Positions 9,079 to 18,996 of a stretch of 64,000 nt of DNA are shown piece after piece; positions within the stretch are counted from its first letter, which is position 1, and every line of letters starts with the position of its first letter. A program made the position numbers and the translations under genes. Source of the DNA: an uncultured Muribaculaceae bacterium (lineage in GTDB: Bacteria > Bacteroidota > Bacteroidia > Bacteroidales > Muribaculaceae); contig CAKTOT010000003.1 in NCBI GenBank assembly GCA_934590135.1, positions 1-64,000 on the forward strand, given 5' to 3'. Below the pieces are notes generated by a model that had not been told where the DNA came from, made no database searches, and was given only the letters and a program-made list of their open reading frames with translations.

Positions 9079-11139
9079 ATGAACAACGATAACGCTAAGA
9101 CGAGATACGCTGAGACGAAATACAGAGGAATGTATGCGCTGCTTATGGTGCCGGCGACTATAGTGCTTGCCGTGCTGATGGTGGCCTGCGCCTCCATAGG
9201 CAATCCCGAAGGCGGACCACGCGACTACCAACCTCCGGTATTTGTACGCTCCACACCTATGCCCGGGCAGACCGGCGTCAGCCCTGCACGACTTGAATTG
9301 TTCTTTGACGAGAATGTAAATTTGGAAGATGCTTTCAATAAGGTCATAGTCTCGCCCGTGCAGAAAACCGCGCCTGTTGTTCGCTCCGGCGGGCGACGCG
9401 TAACCGTCGAATTGCGCGACACCTTGCGACCCAACACTACCTATACCATAGACTTCGCCGATGCCATTCGCGACCTCAATGAAGGCAATATCCTTGATGG
9501 ATTTGCTATAGATTTTGCCACGGGTGATTCGATAGACTCGCTGCAGATTTCCGGAATAGTGCTATCGGCGCGCGACCTCGAGCCGGCGCAGGGCATAACC
9601 GTGGGAGTCACCGCTGATATGTCGGACACTGCGTTTGTCAAGTCGCCGCTGCAGCGTATAGCCCGTACCAATCAGCGCGGCCAGTTCACCATACGCAACC
9701 TCAAAGCCGGGACATATCGTATATTTGCCGTTAATGACGTCAATCGTGACAATTGCTGGGACCGCTCCGAAGATGTAGCATTCTACGATGCAGACATTGT
9801 CCCAAGCTCACGTCCCACGATGGTGAAAGACACTTTGCGCTCATCCGAAGGTACGGACAGCATTGTTGAGCGCGCCGCCACGCTGTTCCTACCCAACGAT
9901 GTGCTATTGACCTGGTTCAACGAAGACTACCATGCCCAGTACCTCAAAGACAATCAGCGTCCCGACCGTCGTCGTCTCTTTATCGGTATGGGTGCTCCTC
10001 GCGACACATTGCCCACGCTTACTCTTGTCGGCGGACCGCGCGATGGCGATACCGAAGCCGACTGGGCGCTATTGCAAGCCAATGCAAACAACGACTCGCT
10101 GACCTACTGGATACGCGATCCCGAATTGCTGGCTATGGACACGCTGCGAGTGAGCGTACACCATGCAGCACAAGACTCACTCAATCGCCGTGTATGGGTC
10201 AATGATACCGTCAACTTCGTATACCGCACGCCTAAGGCTTCAAAAAAGAAGAAAAAAGAAGATGAGGACAGCCTCAAAGTGCCCGAGCGCGAATTTGCCA
10301 CACTGATGGTCAAGAGCCAGTCATCGCACGATGTATATGCTCCCATACGTATCGAGTCGGCTCTACCCATATCACGCATAGATACGGCCGGCATCCATTT
10401 GCAGCAGCAAGTGGACTCGCTATGGAAAGACCTCGTACTGCCGTCGTTGCGCCCTGATTCGCTCAATCCGCTGTTGGGCTGTATGTTCAATTATAATTGG
10501 GAGCCGGGCGCCAAGTATCGCTTGCTTGTCGATTCGGCTGCTGTCACCAGTATATATGACAGCGTCCACAATAAAACTTTGCGACACGAGTTCACAATTA
10601 AGAAGCTCGAAGAATACTCCAACCTCGCCTTCACCATTACGCCGAAAATGACGGGAGGCCATGCCCTGTGCTTCGAACTGCTCAACAGCAGCGACAAGGC
10701 TGTGCGCACCGTACCCGTAGATACGGCTACAGGTAAAGTCGTTGTGCCCTATATCACTCCAGGCACGTACTATGCCCGCGTATTTGTAGATGCAAATGGT
10801 AACGGGCGTTGGGATACGGGTAACTTTGCCGAAAGACTACAGCCCGAAGAAGTTGCATACTTCGACAAGAAACTCGAACTTAAAGCTAATTGGGACAACG
10901 AATTGGCTTGGGATATTTATGCAAAGCCCATAGATGCCCAAAAACCCTACGCCATACTTAAAAATAAGCCCAAGCTGAAGCCCGGAGAGAAAGCGCCGGA
11001 TCAGGAAGAAGAGTTGGACGAATGGGGCGACCCCATCAATCCCAACGGCAGTAGCCGCAATATGGGTCGTCCGGGCCTCTCCCTGCCTGGCGGCCGCAAC
11101 GGCATACAGACAGCGTCCGATCGCGTCCAACGTCGTTGA
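9079..11139 (+). CDS. Ig-like (Big_5-type) domain lipoprotein
   Basis: I take the start at 9079 (686 residues) because the 17 residues before the hydrophobic stretch supply the basic n-region of a signal peptide. The later ATG at 9130 would leave that region uncharged. The frame extends upstream to 8920, but that part looks non-coding. The lipobox LMVAC places the lipidated Cys at residue 37, followed by the GNPEGGPRDYQPP spacer typical of a conserved Bacteroidetes lipoprotein family. A Big_5-like Ig domain follows (RSTPMPGQTGVSPARLELFF), then a carboxypeptidase-regulatory-like domain (GQFTIRNLKAGTYRIFAVND). A lysine run (KASKKKKKEDED) sits mid-protein, and a second PGTYYARVFVDANGNG-type repeat is near the end. 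Function is unknown; envelope location is predicted. Confidence 0.85.
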   Translation: MNNDNAKTRYAETKYRGMYALLMVPATIVLAVLMVACASIGNPEGGPRDYQPPVFVRSTPMPGQTGVSPARLELFFDENVNLEDAFNKVIVSPVQKTAPVVRSGGRRVTVELRDTLRPNTTYTIDFADAIRDLNEGNILDGFAIDFATGDSIDSLQISGIVLSARDLEPAQGITVGVTADMSDTAFVKSPLQRIARTNQRGQFTIRNLKAGTYRIFAVNDVNRDNCWDRSEDVAFYDADIVPSSRPTMVKDTLRSSEGTDSIVERAATLFLPNDVLLTWFNEDYHAQYLKDNQRPDRRRLFIGMGAPRDTLPTLTLVGGPRDGDTEADWALLQANANNDSLTYWIRDPELLAMDTLRVSVHHAAQDSLNRRVWVNDTVNFVYRTPKASKKKKKEDEDSLKVPEREFATLMVKSQSSHDVYAPIRIESALPISRIDTAGIHLQQQVDSLWKDLVLPSLRPDSLNPLLGCMFNYNWEPGAKYRLLVDSAAVTSIYDSVHNKTLRHEFTIKKLEEYSNLAFTITPKMTGGHALCFELLNSSDKAVRTVPVDTATGKVVVPYITPGTYYARVFVDANGNGRWDTGNFAERLQPEEVAYFDKKLELKANWDNELAWDIYAKPIDAQKPYAILKNKPKLKPGEKAPDQEEELDEWGDPINPNGSSRNMGRPGLSLPGGRNGIQTASDRVQRR

Positions 11140-11600
11140 TACCGGTCTTGTGCGCCTTGTCTTTTGGCATATTAGCCAAGGCCGATGTTGACCGTCAAAT
11201 AGCAGTATAACGCAATACAAGCCATCATTATTTTCGAATCCGTATCTGACGTCGGCGCTCACTCGCTATAGGTCAAAACGGGTGCTGAGAACATCCCTTA
11301 TTCCGGCATATATGTCTGTGTCACAAATCGTAAACGAGACGCAAGCGGACATTCTAACCAAATCGGGCTATCTTGGCTATACACAGGTATCTGCGGACTT
11401 ACACAATTATAGAGCCGGATAATACGTATAGGCCAACCTGAAGACATATATATTCCGGCCCTAAGGCGTGTACGCCAATCCGAAGCACTTAGCGTATGAG
11501 ACAAGCCACTCAAACGCATATTAGTCGGATCGCAGCCTTATGTTGGCTCCCTCGAAGAAGTTGGCTAAGTAAAAATCGAAAATCTGTTAGACAGTAATGT

Positions 11601-11647
11601 ATAAGACGAATGCCCGCGGATGATTTTGCCGCGGGCATTCGCCTTAT
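11601..11647. terminator. bidirectional hairpin terminator
   Basis: A perfect 13-bp stem (11607-11619 with 11629-11641, arms cgaatgcccgcgg/ccgcgggcattcg) extends past one mismatch by a further 5 bp (ataag/cttat). It lies between two convergent genes and could serve both; the distance from each stop is 155-465 nt. Confidence 0.65.
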
Positions 11648-11685
11648 TGTGTGCTCTGTTTGCTTTATTGTGTGCTTTGTTTACT
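11644..11685. repeat. 21-bp tandem duplication
   Basis: Two adjacent 21-nt copies beginning ttattgtgtgct (11644-11664 and 11665-11685) differ at two positions. They overlap the outer arm of the hairpin just upstream. This looks like a recent local duplication in non-coding DNA. Confidence 0.8.
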
Positions 11686-11802
11686 GTCCGGCTTACGCCT
11701 TCGGTGTCGAAATTACAGCCGAGAATTGCGTTGACAGCCGAGGATGGTTATAATAGTCAACTGTCGTTGACTCCCGTTGATTGAAATGGTCGGTGTCTTT
11801 GG

Positions 11803-14142
11803 TTACAGCAGTCGTTGATCGATAGTCGTAAAGCGGTCGGCTGTGGCCATTGCTCCGGCAGGTGTCGGGGTTGCGCGCGGCCCGGCGATGCGAGTGTCCG
11901 TGTCGCAGAGTTTGGCAAACGCACGCAAGTATTTACGGACGTTTGAAATCAAGTCTTGGGTCTCCTGCAGCATATTCAGATAGACGTACAGCACCGTGAT
12001 GGTAGACGGGTCTCCTTCGCGAAGTTGTTCGTGCAGGCGGTGGTAGCCGTCTGATATCCGGTCTTTTAGCTCGTCACAGCGGCGACGTATCGGCGGCACG
12101 GCCTCCACGTTACGCGAAGATATTACGGATAAGGCATCGGCAAAAATCTCATCGGCGCATGCTCGTATTTCCTCGAATTCGGCCACATAATGCTGCGGCA
12201 GCGGCAGGAAGTTGTTCTCGGTGTGCTCTTTGCATACCTCATTGATACGTCGCAAGTTGTATAGCATAGACATACAACAGTTGTTGGCCAGGTGGAACCA
12301 GGTGCTTTTTTCGATGGCTGTGGGATGTGTGAGCTGGCGCAGACATAGGGTCTCTTTGCGTCGTGCGCTCTTGAGGGTGTCTTTCTCGTGGAACAAAGTA
12401 CGGTCCAGACGTTCAAGTGTATGCACATCCTCGTGTATGAATGCTCCGGTCATGCCGTCAAAGCTTTCGCGAGCAAAGGTCAGGAACTCGCCTTGACGCT
12501 CGGAAATGTAGGTCAACAATAACGGCCAACGCTCTTCGGCGTCCTCGGTGCTAAGTATCGTTTGGAACAATGCATCGCCGCCGTCTTCGGCTTTGCGTTG
12601 ACGATAGCGACGGTTGCTGTGTATGAGCAGTGCCACTGCTAATGCGGCGACTACGGGTATTGTCCACAATCCACCCCAGTAGATGAATGCGGCTATCAAT
12701 CCGGCGCCGATAAAGGCTACGCCGGCGGTGATAAACCATCCGCCGACAACGCTGATAACACCGGTCACGCGGAATACGGCACTCTCGCGGCCCCATGCGC
12801 GGTCGGCGAGGCTGGTGCCCATAGCCACCATGAAGGTGACGAAGGTCGTGGACAACGGCAATTTGAGCGAAGTGCCCAAGGCAATCAATGCGCCGGCCAC
12901 TACGAGGTTGATGGCGCCGCGCACAAGGTCAAAGGACTGACCTTGCTCCATAGTGACGCCTTCCATATTGAAACGCTTGTCTACCCAGCGGCGTACACGC
13001 AACGGCGTGTGACTGCTTACCCAGGTGATGCCCGATAGAGTCCAGCGTACCAGACGGCGTCCTATACGCGAGGATCCGAACATCTCATCGCCGGTGTTAC
13101 TCTGACTTCCGAGTCCGTTCTGCGTCTTGGTGACGTTGCGCGCCTTCTTGGAGGTAGCCAATGTGAAGACCATTATTGCACCGGCGCCTATCAGGAAATA
13201 TATAGGGGTATTGGCCGAACCATTCAGGACTCCCATCATGTGGGTGTGCGCATCCGTGACGCCCGATGCCGTAAAGTCTTGGAATGACGCCAAAGCGGTA
13301 AGCGGCACGCCTATGAAGTTGACCAAGTCATTGCCTGCAAATGCCATAGCCAAAGCGAAAGTACCCAACAGAACCACGACTTTCAATACATTGACCTTGA
13401 GCCAATAGAGGACTTGCATCAAAATCGAGAAGCCGACAAAACAGTATACCATCAATATCCCGGTGTTGGAGTGTATCCATTCCTTGGCTTGCGGTGTCAT
13501 AAAGGACAGGTCTTTGATGCCTTTGATAACGAGGAAGTATATGATTGCAGTGCAGCATAGACCTCCGAAGACGCCGATGGTCCATTTGAGATGCTCGCCG
13601 AAATGGAAGGTGAAAAGCATTCGGGTCAAGAACTGTATCACAGTGCCGAAGAAGAATGCTATTGCCACCGATAGAAATATTCCTAATATAATTGTCAGCG
13701 CCTTCTCGGTATTAAGCAAGTCAACAACGCTCATGCCGTCACAATCGCCGTGAGTTTTGAAAAGTGCGACTACGAATGTCGCGCCCAAAAGCTCGAATAC
13801 CAGCGAAACCGTGGTGGATGTGGGCATGCCCAGTGTGTTGAAGATATCCAGCAATACTATGTCGATGCACATTACAGCCATAAATATGCATATCAAATCA
13901 TAGAATGAAAAAAATTCGGGGCGAAAAATGCCGTGCCTTGCGACATCCATCATACCGTTTGACATTGCGGCTCCGAGAAATACGCCCGTGGCTGCGACGA
14001 GAATTATACGCTTTAACGACGCGGCCTTTGAGCCTATGGCGGAGTTGAGGAAATTGACTGCGTCGTTGCTGACGCCTACCGAAAGATCGAATACCGCCAA
14101 TAATAGCAGAAAAACGATGATGCAAAGAAATACTATGTCCAT
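11803..14142 (-). CDS. PiT-family inorganic phosphate transporter with PhoU-like C-terminal domain
   Basis: The 779-residue inner-membrane protein has about ten predicted TM helices. The two PiT signature repeats are visible as GVSNDAVNFLNSAIGSKAAS near residue 27 and AFAGNDLVNF in the middle; LPLSTTFVTFMVAMGTSLA follows in the second half. The family moves phosphate in symport with cations. After the last TM helices (about residue 530) comes a soluble helical tail with PhoU/DUF47 character (ERWPLLLTYISERQGEFLTF, then long amphipathic helices). This architecture is common in Bacteroidetes and may regulate the permease. The gene is divergent from lysS; no clear TAnnTTTG promoter was found upstream. 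Confidence 0.93.
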   Translation of the reverse strand: MDIVFLCIIVFLLLLAVFDLSVGVSNDAVNFLNSAIGSKAASLKRIILVAATGVFLGAAMSNGMMDVARHGIFRPEFFSFYDLICIFMAVMCIDIVLLDIFNTLGMPTSTTVSLVFELLGATFVVALFKTHGDCDGMSVVDLLNTEKALTIILGIFLSVAIAFFFGTVIQFLTRMLFTFHFGEHLKWTIGVFGGLCCTAIIYFLVIKGIKDLSFMTPQAKEWIHSNTGILMVYCFVGFSILMQVLYWLKVNVLKVVVLLGTFALAMAFAGNDLVNFIGVPLTALASFQDFTASGVTDAHTHMMGVLNGSANTPIYFLIGAGAIMVFTLATSKKARNVTKTQNGLGSQSNTGDEMFGSSRIGRRLVRWTLSGITWVSSHTPLRVRRWVDKRFNMEGVTMEQGQSFDLVRGAINLVVAGALIALGTSLKLPLSTTFVTFMVAMGTSLADRAWGRESAVFRVTGVISVVGGWFITAGVAFIGAGLIAAFIYWGGLWTIPVVAALAVALLIHSNRRYRQRKAEDGGDALFQTILSTEDAEERWPLLLTYISERQGEFLTFARESFDGMTGAFIHEDVHTLERLDRTLFHEKDTLKSARRKETLCLRQLTHPTAIEKSTWFHLANNCCMSMLYNLRRINEVCKEHTENNFLPLPQHYVAEFEEIRACADEIFADALSVISSRNVEAVPPIRRRCDELKDRISDGYHRLHEQLREGDPSTITVLYVYLNMLQETQDLISNVRKYLRAFAKLCDTDTRIAGPRATPTPAGAMATADRFTTIDQRLL

Positions 14143-14633
14143 GCTATGTAATTGAGTGTTGTCTTTAACGGGGCGAAGGTGGCTGCGTCTCCGCTGCCAT
14201 CGGCCGTCTGTCGTGCAGGTGTGGCCGAGCCTTCTTTTCTCAGTGCAAAGAACGGATTATCGTGTGTACAAAATGTTGCATAACTCCTAAGTTTGCATTG
14301 AATGTGGCTAAGATCCGGCTTCGCAGCTTATGGTCTTAGGGGCGGTTGCGTTGGAAATTTCGGACGACATTGGTGCCGTGCGCTTTGTTGCGCTTTGTTG
14401 CGCTGTTCGGCCGAAAATAGCCGGACAAACCGAAGAGAGCAAACGGCGAGAATATGTCGTGCGATGCCGTGCGAAAACAGCAATTTGGCACTCCGAGGAA
14501 AATTATGTAACTTTGCCCTTGAATATTGCCCGATGGCAATGAAGCGGCTCTGAGTGCCCGATAGAGAGATGTCAACTTGTCGCAACAATCGGCCGCAACA
14601 TTATCTTTACGAAACAAAAAACAATAGCCACAT
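14143..14633. other. divergent intergenic region between the phosphate transporter and lysS
   Basis: The 491-nt gap has short overlapping frames on both strands but none with recognisable protein content. It contains the lysS promoter (14484-14515), leaving a leader of about 113 nt. A 10-nt direct repeat (gcgctttgtt, 14380-14400) lies mid-region. The transporter's promoter must also lie here but was not identified. Confidence 0.5.
14484..14515 (+). promoter_or_regulatory. lysS promoter, canonical Bacteroidetes -33/-7
   Basis: TTTG at 14484-14487 is followed after exactly 20 nt by TAACTTTG at 14508-14515. Both elements match the Bacteroidetes consensus. Transcription would start near 14520. 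Confidence 0.78.
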
Positions 14634-16376
14634 ATGAACCCCCTCGAACTTAGCGAACAAGAAGCGATACGCCGCAATTCGCTGGCTACACTTCGCCAAA
14701 TGGGTATAGAACCTTATCCGGCAGCGCTTTATCCCGTAGATGCCAACTCGGCCGACATACGCGCCAACTTCAAGGACGATGCCGTCGAGCCGCGTCAGGT
14801 GTGCATAGCCGGCCGCATTATGAGCCGCCGTATTATGGGCAAGGCCTCATTTGTCGAACTGCAAGACAGTGTCGGCCGCATTCAGGTATATGTAGCTCGT
14901 GACGAGATATGTCCGGGCGAAGACAAGGATATGTACAATGTCGTGTTCAAGAAATTGCTTGACATCGGTGACATCGTTGGCTTCAAGGGCTTCGTATTCC
15001 GCACGCAGACAGGCGAAATCACGGTACATGCCCGCGAAATGACGATTCTTAGCAAGTCATTGCGCCCTCTGCCCATAGTTAAGGTGAAGGATGGCAAGAC
15101 GTACGACAGCTTTGACGATCCGGAGTTGCGCTATCGTCGTCGTTATGTGGATCTTATTGTCAATGATGGAGTAAAAGAGATCTTCATAAAACGTACGGGT
15201 GTGTACAACTCCATGCGCAACTACTTCAACGAACACGGGTACATGGAAGTTGAGACTCCGATACTGCAAAGCATTCCGGGCGGTGCCGCCGCACGTCCTT
15301 TTGTGACGCATCACAATGCCCTGGATATACCTCTGTATCTGCGTATAGCCGATGAATTATATCTCAAGCGTCTTATCGTGGGCGGCTTTGACGGCGTGTA
15401 CGAATTCTCCAAGAACTTCCGCAACGAAGGTATGGACCGCACGCATAATCCCGAATTTACCTGCATGGAGATATATGTAGCTTATAAGGACTATAATTGG
15501 ATGATGACCTTTACCGAACATATGCTTGAGCGTATCTGTCGTGATGTCAACGGAACGGACGAGGTTCGCGTGGGTGATAATGTCATCAGTTTCAAGGCTC
15601 CCTTCCCGCGCGTAACCATGACGCAGGCCATCAAAGACCATACAGGAGTGGATATCACCGGAATGGACGAAGCCGCACTTCGCAAGGTCTGCAAAGATCT
15701 CGGTATTGAGGTTGACGAGTCCATGGGCAAAGGCAAACTTATCGATGAAATCTTCGGCGAAAAGTGTGAAGGATGCTACATCCAGCCCACCTTTATCACC
15801 GATTATCCCATAGAGATGTCACCGCTTACCAAGCGCCATCGCAACAATCCCGAGTTGACCGAACGTTTCGAACTGATGGTAAACGGCAAGGAATTGGCCA
15901 ATGCCTATTCGGAACTCAACGACCCCATCGACCAATACGAACGTTTCGTAGAGCAGATGCGTCTTAGCGAGAAGGGCGATGACGAGGCGATGATTATCGA
16001 TAAAGACTTTATACGAGCCCTCGAATACGGAATGCCCCCCACGTCCGGTATGGGCATAGGTATGGATCGTCTTGTAATGCTGATGACCGGACAGACCACC
16101 ATCCAGGAAGTTCTCTTCTTCCCGCAGATGCGTCCCGAGAAGGTCATTAAGCGCGACGCCCCCGAACGTTTTGTCGAGGCATTGGGTACGGACGAAGTCG
16201 CCGCTTGGGTGCCTCTGTTGAATAAAGCCGGCATCAATACCGTGGCCGACCTTGCCGCCGCCACCGCCGCCAAACTTCAGCAGGAATTGTGCGGACTCAA
16301 CAAAAAACACAAGTTGGGACTGAAACCTGTGAGCGTCGATACCGTAGGCGTATGGATTGCCGCCGCCGCGCAGTAA
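14634..16376 (+). CDS. lysS: lysyl-tRNA synthetase, class II
   Basis: The 580-residue enzyme charges tRNA-Lys in the cytoplasm. The N-terminal anticodon-binding OB fold spans about 55-150 ([21 protein letters not shown]). The class II core follows: motif 2 is [14 protein letters not shown] near residue 263 and motif 3 is [13 protein letters not shown] near 477. After the core there is a tail of about 65 residues with a helix-hairpin-helix look ([21 protein letters not shown]), an extension I associate with Bacteroidetes LysRS. The start is fixed by the A-rich leader just before ATG and by the upstream promoter. It is followed after 124 nt by gpsA on the same strand. Confidence 0.97.
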   Translation: MNPLELSEQEAIRRNSLATLRQMGIEPYPAALYPVDANSADIRANFKDDAVEPRQVCIAGRIMSRRIMGKASFVELQDSVGRIQVYVARDEICPGEDKDMYNVVFKKLLDIGDIVGFKGFVFRTQTGEITVHAREMTILSKSLRPLPIVKVKDGKTYDSFDDPELRYRRRYVDLIVNDGVKEIFIKRTGVYNSMRNYFNEHGYMEVETPILQSIPGGAAARPFVTHHNALDIPLYLRIADELYLKRLIVGGFDGVYEFSKNFRNEGMDRTHNPEFTCMEIYVAYKDYNWMMTFTEHMLERICRDVNGTDEVRVGDNVISFKAPFPRVTMTQAIKDHTGVDITGMDEAALRKVCKDLGIEVDESMGKGKLIDEIFGEKCEGCYIQPTFITDYPIEMSPLTKRHRNNPELTERFELMVNGKELANAYSELNDPIDQYERFVEQMRLSEKGDDEAMIIDKDFIRALEYGMPPTSGMGIGMDRLVMLMTGQTTIQEVLFFPQMRPEKVIKRDAPERFVEALGTDEVAAWVPLLNKAGINTVADLAAATAAKLQQELCGLNKKHKLGLKPVSVDTVGVWIAAAAQ

Positions 16377-16421
16377 TACATTGTTGGATAGCTGCATATA
16401 ACGCAGCTGTTCCGATGCCTA

Positions 16422-16459
16422 TTTAGCAGGTGTTTATAGATTTAGCAGGCGTTTATAGA
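16422..16459. repeat. 19-bp tandem duplication upstream of gpsA
   Basis: Two adjacent 19-nt copies, beginning tttagcagg and ending tttataga (16422-16440 and 16441-16459), differ at one base. They sit between lysS and gpsA, 42 nt before the gpsA start. Confidence 0.8.
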
Positions 16460-16500
16460 TAAAGATAATAATTAACCAACCTCTCTCGATACAATTTACT

Positions 16501-17496
16501 ATGGCTTTTCCGGGCAATATATGCGTCATGGGTGGCGGCAGTTGGGCAACGGCGTTGGCCAAATTGCTGCTACAGGACTGTGAGACCATACATTGGTACA
16601 TGCGCCGTGACGACCGTATCGAACAATTCATAAGCGAGGGCCGCAATCCCGCATATCTGAGTGACGTCCCCTTCGATGTCAATCGCATATACTTCTCCAG
16701 CGACATCAACGAGATGTGTCGTCGGTGTGATACATTGCTTTTGGCGATGCCGTCGCCGTACTTCAAGGCTCATACCGATAAAATCACCGTTGACTTGAGC
16801 GACAAATCAATAGTGTCGGCAGTCAAAGGCATAGTACCCGATGACAATGTCTTGATTACGGACTATATGGCCGACCATTTCGGGTGTGACCGAAATCAGA
16901 TACTTGTGATTTCAGGCCCGTGTCATGCCGAAGAGGTGGCTTTGGACCACTCGTGCTTCTTGACTATAGGCAGCCCATCAGAAGAAAATGCCAAGACCTT
17001 TGCCAAATGTCTGGAATCCAAGAAAGTAAAGACAATAACATCCACTGATATCAACGGCATACAATATGCGGCAGTGCTTAAAAATATTTATGCCATTGCC
17101 GCCGGCATCATTCATGGCATCAAGATGGGTGACAACCTGTTGGCGATGCTGGTGTCCAACGCTATACGCGAGATGGAACGCTTTTTGGATGCTGCTGCGC
17201 CGCATGTGCGCCGTATCACCGATTCGGTATATCTGGGTGACTTGCTGGTGACCGCTTATTCGCGATTCTCGCGCAACCACAACTTTGGCGCGATGATAGG
17301 ACGCGGCTATTCGGTAGCTGCCGCCAAGATGGAGATGGAACAGACCGCCGAAGGATACTACGGCACACAATGTATACACGACATCAATAAGAAACTGCAT
17401 GTCCATATGCCTATTCTGGATGCAGTGTACGACATCCTATACAGGCGCATCAATCCGGCCAAGGCATTGGCCAAGATGAGTCAAACCTTTGTCTGA
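16501..17496 (+). CDS. gpsA: NAD(P)-dependent glycerol-3-phosphate dehydrogenase
   Basis: The 331-residue cytosolic enzyme interconverts dihydroxyacetone phosphate and sn-glycerol 3-phosphate and so supplies the phospholipid backbone. The N-terminal Rossmann glycine motif is GGGSWATALAKLL (residues 11-23). The substrate-domain signatures SGPCHAEEVA and AVLKNIYAIAAGIIHG are present, the Lys in the second being the expected catalytic residue. Length is normal for the family. It lies between lysS and pgi on the same strand, with gaps of 124 and 77 nt. The region just upstream holds a tandem duplication but no recognisable promoter. Confidence 0.96.
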   Translation: MAFPGNICVMGGGSWATALAKLLLQDCETIHWYMRRDDRIEQFISEGRNPAYLSDVPFDVNRIYFSSDINEMCRRCDTLLLAMPSPYFKAHTDKITVDLSDKSIVSAVKGIVPDDNVLITDYMADHFGCDRNQILVISGPCHAEEVALDHSCFLTIGSPSEENAKTFAKCLESKKVKTITSTDINGIQYAAVLKNIYAIAAGIIHGIKMGDNLLAMLVSNAIREMERFLDAAAPHVRRITDSVYLGDLLVTAYSRFSRNHNFGAMIGRGYSVAAAKMEMEQTAEGYYGTQCIHDINKKLHVHMPILDAVYDILYRRINPAKALAKMSQTFV

Positions 17497-17573
17497 AACC
17501 CGTCTCGCGGTCTTGGAGCAATCGATAGGAAGTTCAAGGACAAATCATACTTACAATAAAACCGAGATACACT

Positions 17574-18908
17574 ATGAAGGAAATAAAGATAGACACTACC
17601 AATACCGGCATTGCCGTCAGCGCCGCCGAGGTGGCAGCCCTGCAGCCGGAAGTGGCTACGGCATTGTCCCATCTGCACAACGGCACCGGTGCCGGTAACG
17701 ATTTTATCGGATGGGTAGACCTGCCGACACGTACCCCCGAACAGCTTATAGACGACATCATGACAACCGCGCAGGATATGCGTCAACGCTGTGATACAGT
17801 GGTATGTATAGGCATCGGAGGCAGCTACTTGGGTGCCAAGGCCGTCATCCATGCGCTTTCGCCGGCCTTCCCTCAGCCGGGTCAGCAGTCTACGGAAGTG
17901 GTTTTTGCCGGACACAATATATCCGAAGACTATCTGTACGAGTTACAGCAGTATCTTCACAATCGCCGTTTCGGTATTATCGTCATATCCAAGAGCGGTA
18001 CCACCACCGAGCCGGCCATAGCTTTCCGTCTGTTGCGCGAACAGCTGGAAAAAGCCGTGGGACACGAAGAAGCCGCACGTCGTATCGTGGCCATCACCGA
18101 TGCCAAGCGAGGCGCATTGCGCCAACTTGCCACCCAAGAGGGCTATAAGACATACGTCATCGAAGATAGCGTCGGCGGCCGTTTCTCGGTACTCACGCCT
18201 GTTGGCTTGCTGCCTATAGCCGTGGCCGGACACGATATTCGCAACCTTATCGAAGGTGCTCGGATGATGCAAAAGAACACCATCAACATCAATGCGACAA
18301 ATATTGCCGGAACGTATGCGGCCACACGTAATGCCCTGTATCGTGCCGGCAAAAAAATCGAGATACTCGTCAATTACGACCCGCGTCTGCACTATCTGGC
18401 CGAATGGTGGAAACAATTGTACGGCGAGAGCGAAGGCAAGCAGCATCGCGGCATTTTCCCCGCATCGGTAGATAATACCACCGACCTTCATTCGATGGGC
18501 CAGTGGATTCAGGACGGCGAGCGAACGATTTTCGAGACGGTCATATCTGTCGAAAAAGTACAGCATAGCCTTACCATACCGCGCGAACAGGCCGACCTTG
18601 ACGGGCTTAATTATATCGCGGATTTGCATATCGATCAGGTCAACAAGATGGCTGAAGCCGGTACACGCCTTGCTCATATCGATGGCGGTGTGCCCAATAT
18701 CCGCATAACTATTCCCGCAGTCAACGAATACTATATCGGTCAGCTGCTATACTTCTTTGAGAAGGCGTGCGGCATCTCCGGATACATACTCGGAGTCAAC
18801 CCCTTCAACCAGCCCGGTGTCGAGGACTATAAGCGCAATATGTTTGCCTTACTTGACAAACCCGGCTACGAAGAGCAGTCGGCAGCTATACGCAAACGAC
18901 TGGGCTGA
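17574..18908 (+). CDS. pgi: glucose-6-phosphate isomerase
   Basis: The 444-residue protein belongs to the short (about 445-residue) Pgi branch and interconverts glucose 6-phosphate and fructose 6-phosphate. Visible signatures are [12 protein letters not shown] near residue 79, the sugar-phosphate site [29 protein letters not shown], and the C-terminal [18 protein letters not shown]. It lies 77 nt after gpsA and 88 nt before murI; the second gap contains an unusual run of eleven G residues. Whether murI is co-transcribed is uncertain. Confidence 0.97.
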   Translation: MKEIKIDTTNTGIAVSAAEVAALQPEVATALSHLHNGTGAGNDFIGWVDLPTRTPEQLIDDIMTTAQDMRQRCDTVVCIGIGGSYLGAKAVIHALSPAFPQPGQQSTEVVFAGHNISEDYLYELQQYLHNRRFGIIVISKSGTTTEPAIAFRLLREQLEKAVGHEEAARRIVAITDAKRGALRQLATQEGYKTYVIEDSVGGRFSVLTPVGLLPIAVAGHDIRNLIEGARMMQKNTININATNIAGTYAATRNALYRAGKKIEILVNYDPRLHYLAEWWKQLYGESEGKQHRGIFPASVDNTTDLHSMGQWIQDGERTIFETVISVEKVQHSLTIPREQADLDGLNYIADLHIDQVNKMAEAGTRLAHIDGGVPNIRITIPAVNEYYIGQLLYFFEKACGISGYILGVNPFNQPGVEDYKRNMFALLDKPGYEEQSAAIRKRLG

Positions 18909-18921
18909 TGACTTTCGTTTC

Positions 18922-18932
18922 GGGGGGGGGGG
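18922..18932. repeat. eleven-base poly-G tract between pgi and murI
   Basis: An uninterrupted run of 11 G on the plus strand, 14 nt after the pgi stop and 65 nt before the murI start. It is in no evident reading frame. Such tracts are prone to slipped-strand length change and to sequencing error. Confidence 0.85.
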
Positions 18933-18996
18933 CTGCGTGCACGCTGTCTGCCTCCCGAGGATAGTACGGCTTTGGCTATAAAAATCTGACTAAACG

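Larger units (their letters stand above)
11140..11802. other. 663-nt gene-poor region between convergent genes
   Basis: No convincing coding frame on either strand. It holds a 10-bp inverted repeat 125 nt apart (atatatgtct at 11308-11317 and agacatatat at 11442-11451), two direct ttccggc blocks beside those arms, the long bidirectional hairpin at 11601-11647, and a 21-bp tandem duplication at 11644-11685. I recognise no tRNA or known ncRNA. Confidence 0.5.

Noticed and set aside
11298..11519. 73-codon minus-strand ORF in the convergent gap
   Set aside because: Composition unlike neighbouring genes, no start context, and no recognisable family.
14302..14553. Short overlapping ORFs on both strands before lysS
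   Set aside because: They overlap the lysS promoter and each other and show no protein-like sequence.
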